In this document: positions 32,892-44,670 of the stretch, in pieces | Layout: each line of letters opens with the position of its first letter | Numbering within the stretch: the first letter of the stretch is position 1 | Assembly: GCA_023231475.1 (NCBI GenBank) | Contig: JALJEE010001046.1 | Coordinates: 1 to 64,000 of the forward strand | From: Seison nebaliae | Taxonomy: Eukaryota; Rotifera; Pararotatoria; Seisonacea; Seisonidae | Direction: 5' to 3' | Length of the DNA stretch: 64,000 nt | Notes under the pieces: model-generated | The model's input: the letters and a program-made list of their open reading frames with translations, nothing else | Told to the model about the DNA's origin: nothing | Database searches by the model: none | Position numbers and translations under genes: made by a program

Positions 32892-34931
32892 ATGATGAAG
32901 TTGTTCAATACTTTCCTACTTCTATTCTGTATTGGTACGCTCTCATTCGTCTATGGTGATGATGATAAAGAAGATGTCGGTACTGTCATCGGTATTGATC
33001 TGGGAACAACCTACTCATGTGTTGGTGTGTACAAAAATGGTCGAGTAGAAATCATTGCCAATGATCAAGGTAATCGAATCACTCCATCGTATGTGGCGTT
33101 TACAGATGAAGAACGTCTAGTTGGTGACGCTGCAAAGAATCAGATTGCATCTAATCCAGAAAATACGATTTATGATGTCAAACGATTAATTGGAAGAACA
33201 TTTGATGATAAAGATGTTCAAAAGGATATGTTACATTATTCCTTCAAAGTTGTGGATAAATCAAACAAACCACAAATCAAAGTGAAAACGGCTCAAGGCG
33301 ATAAATTGTTCGCTACGGAAGAAGTGTCAGCTATGGTCCTAAGCAAAATGAAGGAAACAGCAGAAGCTTTCTTAGGAAAGAAGGTCACTCATGCCGTTAT
33401 TACTGTACCTGCATATTTTACTGATGCTCAACGTACTGCCACAAAAGATGCTGGTGCCATTGCCGGATTGAATGTTATGAGAATTATTAACGAACCAACT
33501 GCCGCAGCTATCGCTTATGGATTGGATAAGAAAGGAAAAGAGAAGAATGTCTTCGTTTTCGATTTGGGAGGTGGAACATTCGATGTCTCATTATTGACGA
33601 TTGATGAAGGTGTATTCGAAGTTATCGCAACAAAAGGAGATCCTCATTTGGGAGGAGAAGATTTCGATAATCGAGTTATCGATCATTTTATTAAAGTTTT
33701 CAAAAAGAAAACTGGTAAAGATATTCGACATGATCAGAAGGCAAAACAAAAACTCCGACGTGAAGTGGAGAAGGCGAAACGAACTCTCTCATCTCAACAT
33801 CAAACAAGAATTGAAATCGAATCATTTTATGATGGACTTGACTTCTCCGAAACTTTGACCAGAGCCAAATTCGAAGAACTGAACATGGTTATTATTATAC
33901 TATATATTCAATTTATTAATTATTTTTTATTTGAATATTTTTAGGACTTATTCCGAAAAACTTTAGGCCCAGTACAAAATGTCTTGACTGATGCTGATAT
34001 GAAGAAAGATGAAATTGATGAAATTGTACTAGTTGGTGGATCTACTCGAATTCCGAAGGTTCAGCAATTGGTCAAAGACTTCTTCAATGGCAAAGAACCA
34101 TCACGCGGAATTAATCCTGACGAAGCTGTTGCTTATGGTGCTGCTGCACAAGCAGCTACATTATCCGGTGCCGATAAAACGAACGATATGGTCTTACTCG
34201 ATGTTAATCCATTAACTTTAGGTATTGAAACGGTTGGTGGTGTCATGACAAAATTAATCCCAAGAAATACCGTCATTCCAACAAAGAAATCGCAGATCTT
34301 CTCAACTGCTGCCGATAATCAACCAACAGTCACCATTCAAGTGTTCGAAGGAGAACGACCAATGACGAAAGATAATCATCATTTGGGAAAATTCGATTTA
34401 ACCGGTATTCCACCAGCACCACGAGGTGTCCCTCAAATCGAAGTCACTTTCGAAATTGACACTAATGGTATTTTGAAAGTGAGTGCTGAAGATAAGGGTA
34501 CAGGAAACAAGAACAATATTGTTATTAATAACAAACAAAATCGATTATCAGAAGAAGAAATCGAAAGAATGATCAAACAAGCCGAACAATTTGCAACTGA
34601 AGACAAAGCGTTAAAGGAGAAGGTTGATGCCAAGAACGAATTGGAATCATATGCTTATTCGTTGAAAACTCAATTGAATGATAAAGAGAAACTTGGAGGG
34701 AAATTGTCAGATGAAGAAAAGAAAACGATCGAAGATGCCGCTGATGAACAGATTAAATGGTTGGAGGCAAATGCTCAAGCTGAAGTTGATGAATTGAAAG
34801 AACATAAGAAGAAATTGGAAGAAATCGTTGCTCCAATAATGACGAAATTATATGGACAAGCTGGTGGACAAGCACCACCACCACCACAACAACAACAATC
34901 TGAAGATGACGATGAAAAGGAGGAATTATAA
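32892..34931 (+). CDS. HSPA5: ER Hsp70 chaperone BiP/GRP78
   Basis: Lumenal Hsp70 that folds secretory proteins and senses ER stress. Exons 32892-33887 and 33945-34931, 660 residues. Start ATG at 32892; an in-frame GTG lies one codon upstream. A hydrophobic signal peptide (about 22 residues, cleaved near VYG/DDD) precedes the ATPase domain with [31 protein letters not shown] and [13 protein letters not shown]. The C terminus is a proline/glutamine tract, an acidic stretch, then KEEL as the ER-retrieval signal in place of the usual KDEL/HDEL. Intron 33888-33944 is 57 nt. Confidence 0.98.
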
Positions 34932-35808
34932 ATAATTATCAAAAAAATCATATGAATTTATTATGAAAATTTTATGATACATATCTCCTTATTAATGTCA
35001 TCACTTTTTATTCACTTCCCTCAGTCATTCAGAGAACGAGCCTTTCTTTTAGTCTCGCTCGTTTGTTGTTGGAATTATCTTCAACATCAAACATCGTTTA
35101 TAAACAACACACATTTCTTTTTCTTGTTATTTGTTTTAAATTCTGTAATTCTTCTCTATCAAGAATCGATTAAAACCGATTTTAATAAAATTTAATATAA
35201 AAATATTCTTCGAAATATTTATGTTTTTAACAATAAAATTATTATAATTTTTTATGTTTCTTTTTATACTCATTTCACACCATCATCAAACGAATCATCA
35301 TAACATACTCATCAATTTCAGAAATGAAAAAAAAACTATTCTGTATCTCACTAAAAAAGAAATGATGAATATTATGGAGGTCGACATAAAAGCATATGAT
35401 GATATGTGATAAATTCTTATCTAATATGAAATTTATGACTAAAATAACTTCCACCATTAAATTTTCCAATTAATGCTATTATGTCATTTTACGATCGTCG
35501 TTAAAGCATAACAATGTTGATAATTTAAGATTAAATCATTTTTATAAGTTATTGTTTAGTTTTAACATTTAGTTTAGAATTATATTTCGATACTATAGTT
35601 TTGAAATTTAATTTAATTCATGTTACTTAAAGGACAAATTCGAAATCGTACTAAAGGACATTTTATTTGAAAAAATTTATTGAAACTCGATTTACTTCAG
35701 TTACGTATTAGTAATACGTTAAGCACTTTTTCTTCAAGTGTATCAATTTCTAATGTGAGACTTAAGCTGAAAGTTGAGAGTTGTTATAAAGTTTAAGCCT
35801 GAAGTATT
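34932..35808. other. Intergenic, BiP 3' flank
   Basis: About 880 bp after BiP, AT-rich with poly(T) stretches. No supported gene. Confidence 0.55.
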
Positions 35809-36013
35809 GAACCCAAGTATGAAAGGCATCCTTTTATGGTTTTTTCTTAAAATTGGAAAATTTGTATAAAAAGGCACCCTTTTTTTCTACATATTTTTCT
35901 TATCTATTTCTCTCCTTTTCTCTAAAAGTATGTAGAAAAAAAGAGTGCCTTTTTATATAAATTTTTCAAATTTAAGAAAAAAATATAAAAGGATAACTTT
36001 CATACCGAAAATC
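35809..36013. mobile_element. Second foldback MITE-like element with 8-bp flanking repeat
   Basis: Long imperfect inverted repeat: the left arm from 35817 (gtatgaaagg) to about 35900 pairs with the right arm 35925-36005 (...aactttcatac), about 80 nt per arm with several mismatches and a T/C-rich loop. The 8-bp word GAAGTATT occurs immediately outside at 35801-35808 and 36014-36021, consistent with a target-site duplication of hAT, P or Merlin-type transposons. The outermost 7 nt of the arms match poorly. No coding capacity. Confidence 0.65.
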
Positions 36014-39000
36014 GAAGTATTTCCCTCATTGTTTTTGAAGATAACTTGAAATAGAGATGAGAAAAGGTTAAGTTGGTGAAGGTTGAAACACCAGAGCTGT
36101 AACTTAGGAAATCCATTGATTTTTTAAATAAATTCACGAAAATTAAGTTTGTGTTGGGAGTACCGTGACAGGAAAGTAGTTAGTGTCATTGATTTAATAA
36201 TCGATTTTGAAAGCAATGTAATTTTGCATATTGTTTGATGTGGAAGGTTAGTTGGAAGTTGTCCAATGGAAGTAAATTGGTTGAAAATTATTTATTATAT
36301 TTCCAATTATTCTTCCGTTCACTTACACTCTTGTTAAGGGCCCCTTATAATAGGAATAATGTGACAATGGTCTTGACAACAGGTTAACAAAAGGAACATA
36401 GTCAGTTGGGAAGAATCTGAAATATAGTTCAAATTCTTGCTAACTGTCCAGATACTGTTCATGTTTTATGGTTATGTACATGCATTCCTTTCCATATACT
36501 CATATCGATATGAATGTTATCTGTATTTATATATGAATCATATTAGAATTATTCCATTGTGTATCAGTGTAAATATACATTGGTCTTTATAGGCCAACAG
36601 TGTATAGGAGGGGGTAGTGTGTGCAAATTTAATGACCGTTCAAAATTTGAGAATTGGTTTATATAAGATGTGAAGGTCGAAAATGTTCAATAATTATTTC
36701 TATATATAGGCAACATGCTACCAAATCATGTATGAAGTTTATATTATAAAATGTCTATTTATATAACCTGGCAGGCACAAGTGTTGGAGTGTTCAGTAAC
36801 AATTATTCGTATATAAATATAGTTTTGATGTAAGCAAGAATTTTAACGTTAAAATGGAAAGGCGAACAGCGACACTAGGAAACATATTGAAATTTCATCT
36901 TATGTTTCGAACTGTTGTTGGTCCTTCTTATTATTTTAATATTTCCAAATAATCTCTATTGGTTTGGGGGATGAATTAATAAATTTGTTGTGTAATGAAA
37001 ATTTTACATCTCTGAACCTTGTATGCTCCATCATTCATTAATGCAAATGGTGTAGATGAACACATCTTTCAACGAAAGAATCGTTCAATTGATGACCATA
37101 TACATGAATGACCTTCTAGTTGAGATTTATTTATTCTTCTCTTTCATTTGTTATATGTTCCATAGGAATTATTATATAATAATTCACTAATGTTCATCTT
37201 ATATGATGATGTTTAGATGATGTAAAATTATATAAGTTTTGATGGAGGAAAGAAAAGAAAATTCATTTGCACACAAATCGCTTGAATTGTAGAGGTTATC
37301 CATATGAAGATGGTCAGTGTACAAAACTCTATGGTCCAATATCAATGGCATTATAGAACACAGTTCTACAATTCAATATTTTTATTTGAGGAAATTATTA
37401 AATTTTACTTTTATTCATAAAATTATTTGGAGGAAATATTGGAATCCATCATCGTTATCATCATAAAGAGGAAATTATAAAGTGTACAAGACAATATGTA
37501 TGTATCAATCAGTCCAGTGTTCGTATAATTATTAAAGATAATATTAAATTCGGACTATACATATATAGCATGTAGATCTTTTTGTAGAATGTAATGTTTA
37601 AAGGTTTAAATTTATTTTAGTCACTTTTTTTTCTCCATTTGAAAGGCCCTTTTCTCATCGTTCCTCCTTTTTTCCGTATCATCATTTTTTCATTCTCCAA
37701 ATAATTTTATTTATTTCGTTTCCTACATCGCACCATAATTCCTTTCTTTACCTTCGCTTCTCCAATCGAATCTACTGCCTATTCCTAATTCTTCCATTCA
37801 CAATTTTGTCCATAAGAAGACACATGGGCACCTCAACTGATCATCTCGATCTTCCATTAGAATCCATCTTTCCGTCCCTACTCAACAATTAATATTATTT
37901 CCATATTTATTTATTTCTCTTTAGCAACTTAACTCTCACTTTAATTTTCTTTCGTCCGCTTCACCTTCCAGAAGAATACAAGTTATTGGGAAGATGATGA
38001 TGAATATGATGATTAATTCAAATGTGAAATTTTCTCATTGATTGAAAGTTGAGTTTTGAAGTTGTGAAGAAACGCTTTAAGAACTAATTTGCTTCTAGAT
38101 ATTCAACATATATTGACTCGACTCTCACATCAAAATGAAGAAATATCTTCTTAATTTAGTAGGTATAAACGATTGTTCATGGTCATTTATCCTCTTACAT
38201 CACTCGATGTTAAATAACCATCACTTCAAGTCCATTTTTCTTTATTGCAAAAGAAGAAAGAATTAAGATGTTACATAATATTAGGGAAGTTCTCCATACG
38301 ACATTCTCTATTCAAACAAATATTTTCATTACTTCTTTCTCTAATTCATCTTTTTTTTTTCCTCTCTCATGTTCAGTCATTCGTCGCAGAATTTCTTTTT
38401 CTTTGCTGCTTTTTCCACTGATCTTTCAACCAGCTATTTTCTTCAATTAAATGATTTCTCTTTCTCTTCCATTAATAACATCGAAGGAGGAAATTTTCTT
38501 ATTTATTTTCGTTTGAGAGGAATGAAGTAGTGGCAGAATGACCGGTAGACCGCTTCTATGCTGATACATGTCCATTCTAATTATTACTTCTTCTTACACA
38601 ATTCATTTGCATATTTCCTCTTCTATGTAGGAATTGCTACTTCTCTTCCATTTCTACTTGGAGTTAAGGTTGGCATTTTATTTCTTTTCATGTACCTACG
38701 AAATATTCCTTCTCTAGAGTTAGTCTCATTGTGAGAATATGTTACCATAGAAAGATTTTCTATACATTTCAATCCTTCAATTCAAAAAAAAAAATGATAT
38801 ATATTTATTTTTGATTCTTATATATATATATAATATATATATATATAAATATAATTATTTTCATTCACACACTGTTCATTTTCTATTGAATTTTCTTCTC
38901 CTTCAAAAACTTCATTTTCGTCCATTTTCCTATATATTCTTTTCACTTCCACTTTCTCCCAATGTCTCTTATATGAAAATCTTTTAGTTTCTCGTCTATA

Positions 39001-39486
39001 TACAAAATCATCCATCACTTCTCCTTCGAAACAAAATAATCATTATGTCATCTTATGCAACAACATTCAATGGACATCGATGGTCATGTGCAGGAAGTAT
39101 TAATTTATATAATTTCTCCCTTTCATCAACAAACAAAAGTAATTTTCATCTCTATCTCCTCGACATTCTCTGTGTGTTACATGTGTATGTCGATAGGAAA
39201 ATAATGATGAAATAAAATGTGAAGAAATTATATAAATAATATGTAAATATAAAATCTCTTCTTTTCTACCCAATGACATGGTCATCTTATTATTTTTTCT
39301 TTTTTTCTTCCTTTCTTTCCTTCTTTCTTCCTTTCTTCATCCATTTCTCATATTCTCTCCACATTAATAGGCACTGTACAATTACATTTCACCACAAACT
39401 CAATTCTTCTCCTTATTTCCTAATCTTCATCTCATCGTACTTTATCTCGCAGAAAAGATTTCTCCTCAAAATATGGACTTGTCAAA
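36014..39486. other. Gene-poor region upstream of let-7
   Basis: About 3.5 kb without a supportable protein gene; open frames are short and low-complexity. Contents seen: pyrimidine-rich tracts at about 37620-37980 and 39290-39350, and a TA microsatellite near 38820. Part may be transcribed as the primary let-7 transcript. Confidence 0.5.
38819..38852. repeat. (TA)n microsatellite
   Basis: Alternating TATATA runs with single A insertions, about 34 nt. Confidence 0.85.
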
Positions 39487-39620
39487 TGAGGTAGTTGGTT
39501 GTATAGTTTTGAACATTGGCCGGAATTTAATCTGCCATGATGATTTCCACGTCTCAACTGATGTGTTCTTATCAATACAGGATCTGATATGACTAACTAT
39601 ACAATCATAACTTTACCTCA
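39487..39620 (+). ncRNA. let-7: let-7 microRNA precursor
   Basis: 39487-39508 is a let-7-type 22-mer: it opens with TGAGGTAG (the intact seed) and ends TTGTATAGTT. It differs from the canonical bilaterian sequence at one position only, T for A at nucleotide 10. The 3' arm at about 39595-39620 (aactatacaatcataac then tttacctca) is complementary: TGAGGTA pairs with TACCTCA, and TTGTATAGTT with AACTATACAA, with a bulged middle, as in known let-7 hairpins. The terminal loop, 39509-39594, is about 86 nt, far longer than the roughly 30 nt usual. No miR-100 or miR-125 was recognised nearby. let-7 controls developmental timing. Confidence 0.93.
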
Positions 39621-40386
39621 TTCCACATCGTCCACAATTTCATCGAAAATCAATTCAATCTTTTCTAATACAATTCACAATAATTTCATATAAACGATTT
39701 ATCGTCAATATTTAGAAATAAACGAAATGAAAAAAGATTGTCGATCTCTCCTTTAATTCAACCTTGATTAATATTGGATGAAGATCAAAACGAATAAAAC
39801 TAAATATATTCGATTATCTTATTTCGAAACATTTTCAAATGAATAAAACTTTTCTTCCAAAAAAATTTCTTAAATAGTTCTTCTTTCTTCGGTTGTTTAA
39901 TTAATCGCAGATCAATATAAATTGGAAAGAACTCTACTATCTTCTTCAACTTAAAAATATTTCTTCTACAATATTTTATAAATATTTCTTCTAAAATATT
40001 TTTAAAATATTTCTTAAAATTCAACTTCCATAATTATATTGCGGAGAGGAATTATGAACAATTGAAAGTTATTTTCTGATAAGTGATTAAAATTTTAATC
40101 GTTGTGATTAGTGATAAGGGTTAAAGGGTTTCCATAAGAATCCAAACGATGGAATATTTACGAGAGAAAACAAATGTCAATAAATGATATTTAAAATTTG
40201 AAGCTTATTTCTATCGAATCTGTGTAGTGAATATTTATTTGTTTTCTTTTCCCGTTACTTCCTCTTCAATCCTAATCGATATCACTCCGTCAACGATCCA
40301 ATCGAACTATTCCATTTAAAGAGAAAGATAAAAAGTTTCATATAATTCTTTTTCATTTAACTTTTCTTCAATTTTAAAAGAAAAGA
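39621..40386. other. Intergenic, let-7 to SRRM1
   Basis: About 770 bp, AT-rich; the right end holds the SRRM1 promoter. No miR-125-like sequence was found. Confidence 0.5.
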
Positions 40387-42359
40387 ATGGATGGAGGATT
40401 TTTCAAAGTTTAAATGATTTTATATGTTGAAACGATTTAATTTAATTCTTCATTAAAAGGGTACGACGACTGAACAAGACAGTCGTTTCACTAACAAGCA
40501 GAATAAATTATTGAAAACATTAAAATTCGATAATATCATATCGAAGAAAATCGATTTTCAACATGTCAATCGGATATCACTCCGTCCCTGGATTACTGAA
40601 CGTATCACCCAATTATTAAATGGAACGAATGATGATATTGTGACGGAGTATGCGATTAATCAATTAGAAGGTGAAGATGTTACTTCTTTTCATTCAGAGC
40701 TCATCAATTTCATTTAATAATTTTTATCAACAATTCAAATAATGAAACTTTTTTTTCTCTTTTTTTCATCGATTCCATCACACACTCATAGAAACCAGAT
40801 GGACGTTTAATGCAAATAAATTTGACAGGATTTCTCGGCAATTCACGTGCTCGATTATTCATATCTGAATTGTGGCAATTATTGATATCGGCACAATCAA
40901 GTCCTGGTGGTGTTCCACCGCTCATTTTAGAAGAGGCTGAAACTCGATTGAAACGACAACAAGTTCTATATAATTTATTTCTATTTCATTTTTAAAATTT
41001 ATTTATTTATTTATTATTTAGGAACGAGAAGAGAGAGTAAAGGCAAGTATTGAACAACAAGAGAAGAAATTGAAAGAAGAGAAATCTGAAGTCTCTCAAA
41101 TGAAAAAGAAGTCGATGTCACGTTGGGATATGAAAACAAAAATTAATCAATCGAAAGAATTGAAAAGTTTCGATTTGAATGAGAAGAAATCGATAAAGAA
41201 TAATAATGGTAATAAGAAATCATTGAAATATTGTAAGAAATCATCATCAAAATATGATAGTGTTCATAAATTACCATCAAATGGTTCATCTGAATCTGAT
41301 GAGGAGAAACATTCGAATCGTCAAGAGCATCATAATACGAGGAAGTATCGTAAGAACGGTCGTCATAGTCCAATTGATTATCGTCATCATAATTATCGAC
41401 ATTCATCTCATGAACGATATTTGTATAAACGTCGTTCGAATTATTCGACTGATGAAGAGATGAAAGAAAAAGATGATGAGAAATATCGGAAGAATTCGGG
41501 AGAATATAAACGGAAAGATCATCATCATCATTCTGATTCATCGAATGATGAGAAGAGAAGATATCGTGAGAAAAGGAAGAAAAAAGAGAAAGTCGATTGT
41601 GAAATGAAGAATGATGAGAAACGTCGATCTCTCTCATATTATTCAGAAGCATCTTCATCCAATTCTGATAATGATCATTCATCATCAACCATCTCCTCAT
41701 CGGATGAGGAATCATTAACAGAAATGTCATCTGATACTCATCAAAATCGACAGCCATTAATTGGCGATAATAAACGACAACAACATCGAAGACAACGTAG
41801 AAATTTAATTGAAATTGAACGAGAGAAAGTTGAAGATGAAATTATTCGAAAACGTCTCGACGGAGTTCAATTGAAGACGACATCAAATGTAAATATAAAA
41901 AAGAAGAATCGTTTACATGATCGAACACCATCAACGGAACGTGATTCGGAAACTTATGAACAATCGAAGTTATATAATATTACTGCTGGTATTAAACGTG
42001 TGAGAAAACGGAATCATTTAAATGATATTTCATCCACTGCCACTGATGATGAACATTCGTCTTCACGTGAAAGTGATACTCAGATGGCTAGAAAACGATT
42101 AGCATCAACTGTCCGAATTGATAATTCCATTTCATCGAAAATTCTCAAGAAACCAAGACGAGCTGTCGATTATGGAAGAATGACAGTTTATGAATCACGT
42201 TCTCGCCGATATCACCAACAATCTACACATTCTTCTCAACAAATGAGAAAAAGAAAATCGAAAGAAAAGATCACACCAGAACATTCACAAGATCGACATC
42301 AATCATCATCATCATCATCTCGTGTAGTTGAATCCACTTCTCAAAGACGATTAATTTAA
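40387..42359 (+). CDS. SRRM1: Serine/arginine repetitive matrix protein 1 (splicing co-activator)
   Basis: Nuclear splicing co-activator of the exon-junction/SR network. Exons 40387-40407, 40460-40678, 40792-40962, 41022-42359, about 582 residues. The start MDGGFFKGTTTEQDSRFTNK and the PWI domain (LRPWITERITQLL, VTEYAINQLE, LMQINLTGFLGN, ISELWQLLISAQ) are diagnostic of SRRM1. After residue 150 the protein is charged and low-complexity, rich in Lys, Arg, Ser and His (HRR, SSSDEE, RKRK), standing in for the RS-rich tail of vertebrates. Long antisense open frames in this tail are artefacts of its composition. Confidence 0.95.
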
Positions 42360-42614
42360 CAAAAAAATTTCCATGAGAACAATTTTTTTAAATTTTTTTT
42401 CGTAATTAATTTTTAATTTTCAAAAAAACTACTAACGAAATGAGATTGATGAAAACTCTATTTCGTAATATGTGAAGAACGTTCAAGAAATTTTCGAGAA
42501 GATCAACTTGAACTTTCTAGAAGAGAAGAAAGAGAATTGGAAAATGACCATTAAATTTAAATAAAAATGAAAATATTTTAAAATTTTTTAATAAAAATTT
42601 GTTGTCGAACATGT

Positions 42615-43679
42615 TTATAATTGAAATACTTCCACCAATTTCTCATCGATAATAGAAGAGAGAATATGAATACGAGGAATCTTCTGAACAGCTTTCACAT
42701 AATCATCAAAACGATTTTTGTCTTCTATCATCGATTTCAAAATCATTTCCAATTCATTCGCATCCAACATCGATTCCTTTAGGATTTTCTTCAATTTTTT
42801 CATTTTGATTGAACGTAAATAATCTGTCAATGTTTCATCCTCTAAATTTGACCATTGCATTCGGAATTCGGCAAATGATTCAGGTTCATGTCTAACTGTT
42901 GGCGCTTTTTCAAAATTCTTCCTTTCTTTCTTTTTCACAGTCTTAATTATCTCATTTTCGACAACGGTAATTTTAACTTTCGTCAATGTGTCATCGGTTG
43001 ATGGTAATGGTTGTTCTGGAAATGACAATTGACAAGAACGATTAGGATTCTTTTTCAATATTCGATGACTCGTCTGAGAAAGTCTCTTTGATAATTTTTC
43101 ATTAGACTCGATTAATTGCATCAATTCGTCTTTGAGTTTTTTGAAATCCTTATTCTTTTCCTCATTCTTTAATGCCATTTCACAATCGACAAGAGCATTG
43201 GATAATTGATTAAGTTGTCTGAAAGTATTCGCTCGATGATAATAAGCTTTCCAATAATTCTTATTTAGTTCAAGAGCTTTACAAAAATCACGAAGTGCAG
43301 CATTAAATGCATTTGATCGAAATAAACATATTCCACGATTACAATAAAAAATTGCATTATCATCAATTAATTGTATGGCATTCGTATAACAAACAATTGC
43401 TTTATTATAATCCTTATTCTTGAAATGGATATTTCCATTCATCTTTTCAAAATCAGCTTGTTTCTGTAACGTCTCTTTATCGTCTTCCATCTTCTCATCT
43501 GTAATGATCATATTTCGAATTGGCTCCTGTTTCGTTGCTGAATGTTTTGGGACAGAATATTTCATATTCAATTTTTTCATATCTTCTTCCAACGACTCCA
43601 AACCTTCGACATATGAGGCTGTTTCTTGTTGTGAATGTCGCATTCTTTGCTGCATCTCAAACATTTTTTTCTCATCCAT
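42615..43679 (-). CDS. RPAP3-like TPR co-chaperone
   Basis: ATG at 43679, single exon, 354 residues. Residues about 70-170 form three TPR units (FEKMNGNIHFKNKDYNKAIV, AIFYCNRGICLFRSNAFNAA, WKAYYHRANTFRQLNQLSNA), the clamp that binds Hsp70/Hsp90 C-terminal EEVD. A linker follows, then an RPAP3_C domain (FAEFRMQWSNLEDETLTDYL to about residue 345), which docks on RUVBL complexes. This pairing defines RPAP3 in the R2TP complex that assembles RNA polymerase II and snoRNPs; SPAG1 is the alternative because only one TPR cluster is present and the protein is shorter than human RPAP3 (665). Confidence 0.82.
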   Translation of the reverse strand: MDEKKMFEMQQRMRHSQQETASYVEGLESLEEDMKKLNMKYSVPKHSATKQEPIRNMIITDEKMEDDKETLQKQADFEKMNGNIHFKNKDYNKAIVCYTNAIQLIDDNAIFYCNRGICLFRSNAFNAALRDFCKALELNKNYWKAYYHRANTFRQLNQLSNALVDCEMALKNEEKNKDFKKLKDELMQLIESNEKLSKRLSQTSHRILKKNPNRSCQLSFPEQPLPSTDDTLTKVKITVVENEIIKTVKKKERKNFEKAPTVRHEPESFAEFRMQWSNLEDETLTDYLRSIKMKKLKKILKESMLDANELEMILKSMIEDKNRFDDYVKAVQKIPRIHILSSIIDEKLVEVFQL

Positions 43680-44670
43680 CTTGAGTAATAAGAAAATAAA
43701 AAGCTTAGAATAGAATTACTTACAACAACGAAAATATAATTTGAATAACTGAATTGTATAATAACTAATAAAATTTACCTTGGGAAATTTATAAATATTA
43801 ACGTTGGGAATAATTTGAAATTTTGTTTTTTCATTCACATTGATAGAGTAATTAGTTGATGGGAATGTTGATGTAGTGCATTTTTTGGAAACTAGGTAAC
43901 AATTCTCTTATTTTAAAAAATTACCAAAATAATTCCGTACCGAAATTTATATTTTTCATTTGAATTTTTGTAAAGGTTTGGCACAGGTGGCCACAAAATA
44001 CGATGTCCTTTTGATCGAGTTTTTTAATGAAACTTATCTTCAGAATAACTAATGTGGAAATTTTCTGTATAATTATTATTGACGCACATATTTCATATGA
44101 TGGTACCACATCAAATCATTTCCAATTTAGATAGTTCTTGTCAGGTTCCTGATGATGTACGGCAAAGAGACGATGCTGTAGCCCAATAGCATGGAAATAG
44201 TTTAATAAGGAAAATAGCTAATGTAGAGGAGATGTAAAGTAAAAAATTATAATCATTGATTATCGTTCTTTAATTTACTAATGATTCTTTTCAAGCACTT
44301 GTGCTTTATGTTGCTTGGTCATCTTAACACTTATTTGCAGTGTTAATTGTTTGTGTTCGGTTGGGTGTTTAGGTACTAACAAAGTAAGTTGAGTATGCAG
44401 TATTGAAACCAATACATCTGCAATTTCAAAAATTATATTTTTTAATTGAAACATCCTGTAATTTCCAGTAATTTTCGATATGTTTCCTTTTGGACACAAT
44501 TTTTGAATCAAGTTCTATATAAATGGTGAGATCGTATAAAAGAATTAATTTGAATCCGATTTGAAAAATTTTATTCGTTTTTTTTTGGTTAAAACTGATT
44601 TTTCATATAATTAGAAATTTCCTTACCGTTTTGGTGGCATCGTAAGATCACACAGCTGATCAAACATCAA
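43680..44670. other. Divergent region between RPAP3-like and OATP genes
   Basis: About 1 kb containing both promoters. A minus-strand open frame at 44278-44511 opens with TTG and has no recognised product, though its composition is not obviously random. No other feature. Confidence 0.5.

Noticed and set aside
34932-39486. miR-100 or miR-125 partners of let-7
   Set aside because: Looked for their conserved mature sequences on both sides of let-7 and found none by eye.
41143-41757. Minus-strand open frame of 204 codons
   Set aside because: Antisense shadow of the SRRM1 low-complexity tail; Asp/His/Ser-rich composition mirrors the sense codons.
44278-44511. Minus-strand frame of 77 codons between RPAP3-like and OATP genes
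   Set aside because: No ATG, no recognised domain, and it lies in the expected promoter region.
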